DNA of 64,000 nt. Origin: Ambrosia x helenae. Lineage: Eukaryota; Streptophyta; Magnoliopsida; Asterales; Asteraceae. The notes under the pieces were generated by a model. The model was given only the letters and a program-made list of their open reading frames with translations. It was not told where the DNA came from and did not search any database. Below are positions 36,291-45,597 of this stretch, piece after piece (within the stretch, counting starts at the first letter, position 1; every line of letters starts with the position of its first letter). The stretch is taken from the NCBI GenBank assembly GCA_030844895.1, contig CM061233.1:61529468-61593467 (forward strand). Direction: 5' to 3'. A program made the translations under genes and the position numbers.

Positions 36291-37119
36291 CTAGTTTTTA
36301 TCCCGGGAGCGTCCCGGGTTGAAATATCTAATATGACATAATAAAATATCTAATATGACAACATAATTAGTGACTTGAATGATTAATGAATATTATTATT
36401 ATTATTATTATTATTTATTTTAAACAAATCTCTACCATAAGCTATCATATTCTAATATAAAAAAAACGAATCTCTGCGCTGGGTATAATGTCAAATGAAT
36501 TCGGAAGTTTGTAATCGATTATTCTAAAAAGAACTAACATGAAATAAGGAAAAAAAGTTATTTATTGAAATATCGACCGCATTAGTCTAAGGGTTATGTG
36601 ATGCGTTAAAAAATTCATGGGTATATGATCGGGTATATAGTTCGGGTATTTGGGTATGTGGTTTCAGGTAATTGGGTCGGGCATCACCTAATCTTAGGCC
36701 CGGCCCAAACCCACAATTTTTTTAAACTAATCCCAAACCTGACACAATACCTGTCGGGTTACAAAAAATAGTCGTTTTTTTCTCCGTTTTTATATAGCAC
36801 TATGGTACTCGTTGGAAAGATAATAAAACGCTCGTTAATTTGGTGTAATTCTTTTCTTTAAAAAATCTCGTATATAAAAGATATTAACGTTTAAAAGTTA
36901 TGGGAGAAAATATGAGAGAGAAAAGAATAAAGGTTTAACATTTATATTTAGTAGATTAGATATTTAATAAATTAAGTTAAACCATATTTAAACTATATTT
37001 AATCCTTTTTTAATTGGTATAGAGTTGTCACATCACATTCTATGTGGCGTCTCTCAAAGGAGAGATTGCATAAGAGTATGACATGTAGGATTAATCCCTT
37101 TGCAATATATATATATAGA
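36291..37119 (-). mobile_element. Helitron C (829 bp)
   Basis: 3' end on the left: CTAG at 36291, then a perfect hairpin CCCGGGA-GCG-TCCCGGG at 36302-36318. 5' end on the right: minus strand begins TCTATATATATATATTGC at 37119, with host T at 37120. It abuts Helitron B exactly, so it was inserted at the A/T junction of B's 5' end. The interior carries a decayed piece of the CGGGT-rich MITE (about 36620-36770) and no gene. Confidence 0.72.
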
Positions 37120-37139
37120 TATAGATTATAGATATAGAT

Positions 37140-37453
37140 GATATATAATGATGTGGCGGGTTGAGGTAGGTGAGTTTGGATTTTATATATGCTCTAGCAT
37201 CCTAGATGCTCGAAGGATGTTGATATTCAGAGATTCGAGCACTCATGCAGTCCTACACTCCTACCTATAATTTCTATAGATAGAATATATTTAAGGTCGT
37301 TTTTGATGTAACGTATTGTACAATGAAAATTTACGTGTCTGAATTTTATTAAATAACCTGCAGTGTTCGTAGATGATGACTGAGAACTTTTGAAATATAC
37401 TCAAAAAATTCAGGAACATTAATCTAGAGAGAGATGTATTTTGAAAAAGATGT
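37140..37453. other. Unassigned interval
   Basis: About 310 bp between the Helitron stack and the 11-kb MULE. Nothing recognised. Confidence 0.6.
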
Positions 37454-37512
37454 TTTCAATTGGCTTAGGCTATTTGGACACCCAAGGAATCTAATTTGAC
37501 ACCCTGGTCACA

Positions 37513-37630
37513 CATCGTATAGAGCTATACGATGAATATAAGGTACAAAAAGCTGGAAACACTGACTCCAAGGCACGTACATCTGCAACCTCGTACTTAT
37601 ATGCCTCGTATAAAGCTATACGAGGCATAT
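37513..37630. repeat. Palindromes at the left end of the MULE
   Basis: 37513-37534 has arms CATCGTATAG and CTATACGATG with a 2-nt spacer. 37599-37630 has arms ATATGCCTCGTATA and its complement with a 4-nt spacer. A partial direct copy follows at about 37702-37723. Confidence 0.93.
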
Positions 37631-38308
37631 AGGGTTAACTTTTTTAATTTTTTCATACTTAGGGTTTTTGGAATATGTGGGCCTGATATTTCAAATATTG
37701 GGCTATACGAGGGCAATACGAGGATTTTTTTTTTTTTTTTTTTTGAACGTGCAATAACAGTCTGATACATATCAGTCTGATACAACCACATGATTAAAAG
37801 TCATGAAGTTGCTAATCTCAATCTCCACTATATTCCCTGGTAAAAAGATAATCATCTTCACCCCTTGAATTGACTGTTCTTAATACGTTAATATCAGTCT
37901 AAATTTATTATGTATATTTTTAGAAGTTGAATTGACTCTTCTTAATACGTCAATATCAGTCTGAATTTATTACGCATATTTTTCGAAGTTGAATTGAGTC
38001 TTCTTAATACGTCAATAACAGTCTTAATTTTTAACGTATAATTTTCGAAGTTGGGTTTGTTTTTTAAACATTGTTTCTATTTTTTAAATAGTTTTGATTT
38101 GTAGCTATTGTATATACATCACAAAGATATATAACTTAAGTTGATTTGTAACTGAATAACTGATCAAGAACTATTAACAACAGTAAATAAACATCACAAA
38201 CATAAATATCTGAACTGAATATATACATATCAACTAACAAGTTCATACAATAGAAGTCATAATAGTACTGAATACATACAAAATAACTGAAGCATAGAAA
38301 ATAAAAAA

Positions 38309-39627
38309 CTAATGATCTGCATCATCTGGCCCACGTGGCGCTGGTGGTGGCCGTGGTGCTGGTGGGGGTTTGACTGGTAATCCTGCTTGCTGTCTCCTCT
38401 CTGCCTCCGACTCAGCCAGCCACGTCATCCAGTCTAGAATAGCGTCGTGACCACGGCGCATCTCCTCCTGATCGCGACGCAGATCACGAATAATGCGCTC
38501 CATACGACGCATCCTCTCTACAACATCAACAGGGGCACCCCGGTAAACGTGAGCCGGGTACTGAGGTGGCTCTCGAGGCGCCGGGTCATCCTCTACCTCT
38601 GGCTCCAGATCAACCTCAAACGGACCATCCACGTCCTCCACCATATCCTCCTCAATATCCCAAGGGTAAGGTGGGATGACCTCCGGTAACTCCACCGGCA
38701 CAAAAAGCTCTCCCTCGGCGTTCTTAAAACGCCGACCCATCCCAGCGAACTTGCGTGTAACGCGCATGCCAATGATCGTCCTACGATCCAACTGAGATGG
38801 CTGGAGCGGAGGACGCAAGTGGGGGTCACCATCGGGCAGAAGCCCCAAGTGACGAGCGAGGATGGTGACATACGCACCACCGTATAAATCTCCCCGCTGC
38901 TGACGGTGTATGGCCGAGAAAAACCACTCCGCCATACAACGCGCGAGCGCGCACGGCCTCCGATATAATAGACAGTAAAGATAAAAGAGGTCCGTCCTCG
39001 TGCACCACTCGCGGGAGGACTGGCGTGGCTGGATCGACGTAGCGATCAACCGGTGCATATATCGGTGGAGGGGGTCACGAATGGCGGTCACCCTGCCCTT
39101 GTCCTTCTGAAACCGGCGACCAGGAGCTATGACCGCCCAAAACCCAAGCAACGTAGGCCTAGACGCCGCGCGTATAGCATCTCGATATAACGCGGTATCC
39201 GTCTCAGGCTCCGTGTAAAACCCCAGACGGCACGCGAACGAGCGTAGGGACATCCTGAACGTCTGCCCCGCAAGCCGGAATGTGATCTCGAAGAAAGGAT
39301 CCTCGGGATCATCGTCCTCCTCTGGTCGATCTGCTGGTCGTGGGGTGAAAGTAAAGGAAGACAAGAACTCCACGGTCAGCTCCCGAAACGTCGGAGTATG
39401 GGCACCATCAAACATACGGCTCCAGGGCGTATCAACGCCGATGATATCACGTGCCCGGGCCAGCTCACCAAACTCTTCCAACGCAGTATAAGAAACGGAG
39501 TTGTGAGCCGCGACCTGCATTATGTTAATAACAATAACAATAATAACAATAATAACAATAATAAATAATAAAGAATAAATAATAATAATAATAATAACAA
39601 TAATAAATAATAAAGAATAAATAATAC

Positions 39628-39684
<57 letters not shown>

Positions 39685-39852
39685 CTGCATCCTCCTAAGC
39701 TTCTGACAGCGGTGCCACGCCTTGCTGCCAGCAGGAAACTCCAAGTACGGGTGACCCAGAAGTGGGTCAACCTGTCGTGGTGGCGGCGGTGCTGGTCCTC
39801 CTCCCTCCTCCCCGTCAAAGTCCGCGTCCTCGCCATCAAATATATCCGCCAT
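38309..39852 (-). CDS. ATHILA ORF-1-like protein, two exons
   Basis: Exon 1 39852-39685 (56 codons, from M-A-D-I-F-D-G-E) and exon 2 39514-38309 (401 codons plus stop) join in frame across a GT/AG intron to give 457 residues. Motifs: T-P-W-S-R-M-F, F-R-E-L-T-V-E-F-L-S-S-F, I-T-F-R-L-A-G-Q-T-F-R-M-S-L, I-R-D-P-L-H-R-Y-M-H-R, and a proline-rich tail with R-M-R-R-M-E-R-I-I-R-D-L-R-R-D, probably coiled coil. This order resembles the ATHILA ORF-1 family known from Athila retrotransposons; molecular function is unknown. Here it sits inside a DNA transposon and is intact, with higher GC than its surroundings. Palindromes of the MULE lie 280-860 bp upstream. It could be a regular second gene of this MULE family or a captured gene. 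Confidence 0.75.
39515..39684 (-). other. Microsatellite intron of the ORF-1-like gene
   Basis: 170 nt made almost wholly of TTA/TTG-type trinucleotides. In minus sense the exon ends ATGCAG, the intron opens GTATTATT and closes ATGCAG before GTCGCGG. The 8-mer ATGCAGGT is therefore repeated at both borders. Confidence 0.85.
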
Positions 39853-39859
39853 ACTACGT

Positions 39860-40040
39860 AATTTTAAAAAAATATGTTATTTTTTAAAAAATAATGAAAT
39901 TTTAAAAAAATAATGTTATTTTTTAAAAAATAATGTTATTTTAAAAAAATAATGTTATTTTAAAAAAATAATGTTATTTTTTAAAAAATAATGTTATTTT
40001 TAAAAAAAATATGGTATTTATAAAAAATAATGTTATTTTT
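39860..40040. repeat. AT-rich tandem repeat upstream of ORF-1-like gene
   Basis: About nine units of AATAATGTTATTTTTTAAAA or shorter variants, directly upstream of the start codon. Confidence 0.85.
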
Positions 40041-40136
40041 AAAAATAAATATTTTTTAATAAAAATATTGCATATATATTATTATTGTTATTATTAAAGT
40101 AAAAGATTAATAAAATTAAAAAAAAAAAAAAACAAT

Positions 40137-40569
40137 GAATGAATATGCATCGTATTGCCCTGTATGATGCATATTCATTCATCTTCAACAAACAAACCCA
40201 GATCTGTTCATCTTCTTCAGCCCCAATATCAAGTTTCATGAATGAATATGCCTCGTATTGCCCTGTATGAGGCATATTCATTCATCATATCCACATGAAT
40301 CCCATCTAAGTTCCCCAATTCAGCCCCAAATTCAAGCCCCACTAATCTAACCTATATCAATTAATCAATAAATCTAACCAATACGTGTGAAAAAATAAAG
40401 AAAACATACCTTAATACACTGATGATCCACCAACGTTCGTGTTTGAGGGTGTGTTTGATCGTTTGTGTGTGTGTTTGTGTGTGTGTTTGTGTGGTTCGTA
40501 TGGCAGATCTGAGACTCGTATTGGGGCTGATATGGGTCTTGATACGATTCGTATAGAGCAATACGAATC
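40137..40569. repeat. Three palindromes upstream of the ORF-1-like gene
   Basis: 40137-40180 arms GAATGAATATGCATC and complement; 40240-40283 arms GAATGAATATGCCTC and complement; 40546-40569 arms GATTCGTAT and complement. Each pair of arms matches itself better than it matches the other units. A GT-rich run is at about 40440-40492. Confidence 0.92.
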
Positions 40570-40689
40570 ATATAAGGGTCCAGTATTGGTTGCCAGCCCA
40601 GTATCAACCCAATACTAGGCCTGTTATATGTCTAGTATTGGGCTATACGAAGCATACTTAGGAATAAAAAATACTAATTTTGCTTTAAA

Positions 40690-41050
40690 AATTATAAAAA
40701 AAATATATAAAAAATAATAATAATAATCAATAATCAATAATCAATAATCAATAATAAAAAATAAATAAATAAGGGTAATCAATTTTAAATAAATAATAAT
40801 AATAATAATAATCAATATTAATAATACTAATAATATTAATAATAATCAATAATAAAAAATAAATAAATAAATAATAATAATAATAATCAATAATAAAAAA
40901 TAAATAAATAAATAATAATAATCAAAAAATAAATAATAATAATAGTAATAACAATAATAATCAATAATCAATAATAATAATAATAATAATAATACCAATA
41001 ATAATAAACATTAATCAATATTAATAATAGTAATAATAATCAATAATAAT
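40690..41050. repeat. (AAT)n/(CAA)-type microsatellite block
   Basis: Irregular AATAAT, ATCAATA and AAATAAATA units for about 360 bp, continuous with the left arm of the large palindrome. Confidence 0.9.
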
Positions 41051-41871
41051 AATATTTTTTAAAGTTAGTTTAATATATTTAAAAATTTATAAAAGATAAA
41101 AAAGAAAAACACCTATGGGGTATAGACAAGTCCAACTGTATAGAAACAAAGCCAACATCTTTAAAACCTAACAAAAGAAGCTAAAGAAAACCAAAAAACC
41201 GAAAACGCATCCTGTCGGTGACAAAAACTGAGAATTTTTGTCACATTGGGTTGACAATAATAAAACTAATTTTCTGTAATTTTTTTATATTTTTTTAAGT
41301 TAGTTTAATATATTTAAAAATTTATAAAAGATAAAAAAGAAAAAGGAAAAAACAAAGGTATGCTTCGTATAGGCCAATATGAGTCATATAATGGGCCACG
41401 TATTGGGTTGATACTAGGCTTGTCAGGTGACAAGCCTAGTATCAACCCAATACGTGGCCCATTATATGACTCATATTGGCCTATACGAAGCATACCTTTG
41501 TTTTTTCCTTTTTCTTTTTTATCTTTTATAAATTTTTAAATATATTAAACTAACTTAAAAAAATATAAAAAAATTACAGAAAATTAGTTTTATTATTGTC
41601 AACCCAATGTGACAAAAATTCTCAGTTTTTGTCACCGACAGGATGCGTTTTCGGTTTTTTGGTTTTCTTTAGCTTCTTTTGTTAGGTTTTAAAGATGTTG
41701 GCTTTGTTTCTATACAGTTGGACTTGTCTATACCCCATAGGTGTTTTTCTTTTTTATCTTTTATAAATTTTTAAATATATTAAACTAACTTTAAAAAATA
41801 TTATTATTATTGATTATTATTACTATTATTAATATTGATTAATGTTTATTATTATTGTTATTATTATTATT
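40982..41871. repeat. Large near-perfect palindrome (430-bp perfect arms)
   Basis: Arms 40996-41425 and 41428-41857 are exact complements around a 2-nt centre (GG, 41426-41427). With one mismatch the match extends to 40982/41871. Each arm includes one imperfect copy of the element's short palindrome (41363-41393 and its mirror). A DNA palindrome this perfect with no spacer should extrude as a cruciform and be unstable. Confidence 0.9.
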
Positions 41872-42600
41872 GATTATTGATTATTGATTATTATTAATAT
41901 TATTATTATTGATTATTATTAATATTATTATTGATTATTATTAATATTATTATTATTATTGATTATTATTATTGATTATTATTAATATTATTAATATTAT
42001 TATTATTATTATTGATTATTATTAATATTATTATTATTATTATTGATTATTATTAATATTATTAATATTATTATTATTATTATTGATTATTATTGTTGAT
42101 TATTATTAATATTATTATTATTATTATTATTATTGATTATTATTAATATTATTAATATTATTATTGATTATTATTAATATTATTAATATTATTATTATTA
42201 TTGATTATTATTATTATTGATTATTATTAATATTATTAATATTATTATTATTATTATTGATTATTATTATTGATTATTATTAATATTATTAATATTATTA
42301 TTATTATTATTATTGATTATTATTAATATTATTATTATTATTGATTATTATTAATATTATTAATATTATTATTATTATTATTGATTATTATTATTGTTGA
42401 TTATTATTAATATTATTATTATTATTATTATTGATTATTATTAATATTATTAATATTATTATTGATTATTATTAATATTATTAATATTATTATTATTATT
42501 ATTGATTATTATTATTATTGATTATTATTAATATTATTAATATTATTATTATTATTATTGATTATTATTATTATTGATTATTATTATTATTGATTATTAT
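41800..42600. repeat. Higher-order (ATT)n array
   Basis: About 800 bp built from TTATTATTGATTATTATTAA and TATTATTAATATTATT blocks in a recurring order, so it is a microsatellite with a longer superimposed period. Confidence 0.93.
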
Positions 42601-42654
42601 TAGTTGTATTCACAAATGCAAATAAAAAACGTAAACTAAAACCAAAATGAGTTT

Positions 42655-42848
42655 TATAACACATAGGAGGCGGTTCTACATACAAAATTACCGACGTAGC
42701 GGTCAACCTTAATAACTAAGACCAACCTCCTATTTATAACACATAGGAGGCGGTTCTACATACAAAATTACCGACGTAGCGGTCAACCTTAATAACTAAG
42801 ACCAACCTCCTATTTATAACACATAGGAGGCGGTTCTACATACAAAAT
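42655..42848. repeat. 80-bp tandem repeat (2.4 copies)
   Basis: Copies start at ACATAGGAGG in 42661, 42741 and 42821 with no visible differences. Each unit is bounded by ATAGGAGG and CCTCCTAT, inverse to each other. Confidence 0.95.
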
Positions 42849-43034
42849 TTGAACCTGATCCAGAGCTCTTATTAGGGTCGTTTTGACTTTTATTTCCTCC
42901 CCATCGAGGTTCATCTGCAGCGACACGGTCGTTTTGACTTTTATTTCCTCCCCATCGAGGTTCATCTGCAGTTTGAACCTGATCCGGAGCTCTTATTAGC
43001 GTCGTTTCGACCTTTATTTCCTCCCCATCGAGGT

Positions 43035-43277
43035 TCATCTGCAGCGACACGCTGCATAAAGCGAAAAAGGACAACCTGCCTGCACGTCGTTTTCGACTAT
43101 AGTAGGAAAGTCATCAAATGTTGCGATATCCGATGGATCATCATCATCTCGACACGATGCATAAAGCGAAAAAGGACAACCTGCCTCCACTTCGTTTTCG
43201 ACTAAATATGGAAAGTCATCAAAAGTTGCGATTGTTGGATCCGGGGGATCATCATCATCTCGAACTTCAATCGTCAT
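43035..43277 (-). CDS. Possible small gene built of a 38-residue repeat
   Basis: From an ATG at 43277 the minus strand encodes 80 residues: two units of R-D-D-D-D-P ... I-A-T-F-D-D-F-P ... V-E-N-x-V-x-A-G-C-P-F-S-L-Y-A. The next 200 bp (43030-42849) continue in another frame with a second repeat, D-E-P-R-W-G-G-N-K-S-Q-N-D, three times. The DNA is a coding-like minisatellite in a position between the two large genes of the MULE, with palindromes upstream. It may be a real small gene, an exon of a longer one, or decayed. I recognise no family. Confidence 0.35.
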   Translation of the reverse strand: MTIEVRDDDDPPDPTIATFDDFPYLVENEVEAGCPFSLYASCRDDDDPSDIATFDDFPTIVENDVQAGCPFSLYAACRCR

Positions 43278-43374
43278 TGCTACAATAATAAATACATAAT
43301 AAATAATAATAACAATAAATAATAATAAGAATAATAATAACAATCAATAATAATAACAATAATATATAATAATA

Positions 43375-43402
43375 ATAATAATAATAATAAAAATATTTTC
43401 GG

Positions 43403-43434
<32 letters not shown>

Positions 43435-43480
43435 TATTTTCGGATAATAATAATATTTTCGGATAATAATAATAATAATA

Positions 43481-43524
<44 letters not shown>

Positions 43525-43552
43525 TATTTTCGGATAATAAAAATATTTTCGG

Positions 43553-43589
<37 letters not shown>

Positions 43590-43590
43590 T
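43375..43590. repeat. (TAA)n blocks with interspersed ATTTTCGGA
   Basis: TAA trinucleotide runs separated by five AAATATTTTCGGAT units, upstream of the small repeat-encoded frame. Confidence 0.9.
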
Positions 43591-43944
43591 AAAAACAAAA
43601 AACGATTCGGGTATCCCTCGTATTGGCTTGTATGAGGCATATTGATAGTCAAAATTTTATAAAAAATCCCAAAAAAAAACAAGAAAACCGGTTTATAAAA
43701 ACTAATCAACAAACAATATCAAGAATATCAACAATCTATCCTAATATTGATGAAATTAGCTAAAAATCACATACCTTAGATCCAGGCAATGAATCGGGTG
43801 TGTTTGAAGAGGGTCGGGTCAGCTCTGTTTGACTCGGGTGTGTTTGATTCGGGTCGGGTCGATCTGTGGGTGAGAGGTTTTGTCTGGATGTGTTGACTCG
43901 TATGAGACCAACAGCCTGCGTATTGGGGATAATATGGACCAAGG

Positions 43945-44276
43945 TATGCCTCGTATAGACCTATACGAGGCATATAATGATCAAATCTCGAGGCAAGTGG
44001 TTGACAGTTGGATCTGATGGGATATGGACAGACATGTGTCTCGTATTGGTCTATACGATGAGCTATACGAGGGCAGCATATGAAACGTATTGAACAATAC
44101 TTGTCATATAAGGGTCTCGTATAGGGTTCAAGCCTCATATCAGCCTAAATGTGGACCCTTATATGCCTCGTATAGGTCTATACGAGGAATATAAGGGTCT
44201 CGTATAGGGTTCAAGCCTCATATCAGCCTAAATGTGGACCCTTATATGCCTCGTATAGGTCTATACGAGGAATATT
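43945..44276. repeat. Palindrome cluster and 83-bp tandem duplication
   Basis: 43945-43974 is a palindrome with perfect 14-bp arms (TATGCCTCGTATAG and complement, spacer AC). 44111-44193 and 44194-44276 are an exact tandem duplication, each ending in a palindrome of the same type (44162-44191, 44245-44274) with one arm mismatch. Confidence 0.93.
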
Positions 44277-44560
44277 GTCACTTTTTTTTTTTTTTTTCAG
44301 CTAGTAACTATTAAAATACATAATTTTTTTTAGTATACATAAAATTATGTCACTTTTTTTTTTTTTTTCAGCTAGTAACTATTAAAATACATAATTTTTT
44401 TAGTATACATAAAATTATGTCACTTTTTTTTTTTTTTTCAGCTAGTAACTATTAAAATACATAATTTTTTTTAGTATACATAAAATTATGTCACTTTTTT
44501 TTTCAGCTATTAACTATTAAAATACATAATTTTTTTAGTATACATAAGTTATAAAAAATT
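44277..44560. repeat. 71-bp tandem repeat (4 copies)
   Basis: Units begin GTCAC at 44277, 44349, 44419 and 44490, each with a T-run, CAGCTAGTAACTATTAAAA and TAGTATACATAA. Lies just downstream of the transposase-OTU stop codon. Confidence 0.93.
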
Positions 44561-44662
44561 GAAAATTAACTAATAAAACACATAAAATGAATAAAAAGTA
44601 ATTTTATTCATTCAAATAATATTTTTAGAAGTTTACATTTATTCACCACTCAAAGATTGTAA

Positions 44663-45558
44663 TTAACCAACATCCTCAATTGAAGGATTTTCCCGTTTCT
44701 TAGCTTTAAGCGCTTTATACCATTCAATCTGTTCCGTGTACAATTCTTCCCATTCCCGCGCTGCGTCACATCGGCAAAGACTCCACATGGGGTTTGGTGC
44801 TGGCATGGGATAGTATCCTGATAGTACTACGTTGATAAAATGGTTTCCATTAAATACAATTGTTATAAATTGACGAGGGCCCTTCACTTGATTTGGACCA
44901 ACCAATAATGGGAAAAAAGTCTGACTTTGCGCAGCGCTTAACAGGTGAACGATAACTCCCAATGCGTTAGAAATTAGGAGTCCTGCATGAGGCATCTCCA
45001 TCCAATTCGATTCGGGTGCTCTTCCTACCCCAATAAAGGTTGTTCTATGCAGTTGCCGCCCATATTCTCCGTACGTATAGAATCTTTCAAATATCTCTGT
45101 CCAAATATCTTTGTGGGTTTGAAGTTCATTTATAATTAGTTGCCGAATAAACATATACTGGCTCTGCTCCATCCCTAAACCCACAGCTATCGCTCTATAG
45201 CCACAACGACCATCAGGCTTGACATCCTTTATCCGGGATATATATGGGTAAAAAATTTCTGGAATATGTTCCTTATATGTTCTGACAACGTTCATTGATT
45301 CAGGTTCTTGGATCAAGGGAAACCCATGATCAACAGGTGACTCTGCTTTTTTACCGCGTCGCATTGCAGACTTCTTGGATTTTACTATGGAAGCTGTTTC
45401 TTTAGATTCCTGTGACGATACATATGAGCTGTGTCGGGCTTTATCAAAATCGCCCGGTGACGATAGACCGTAGGAGCTGTGTCGAGGATCATCGAACTTG
45501 TGCGGTGAAGACGGAACATAGGAGCTGTGCCGGGAAGGATCGTACCTGAATTATAATA

Positions 45559-45597
<39 letters not shown>

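Noticed and set aside
43344..43712. Leu/Tyr/Ile-rich frame
   Set aside because: Translation of TAA/TTA microsatellite.
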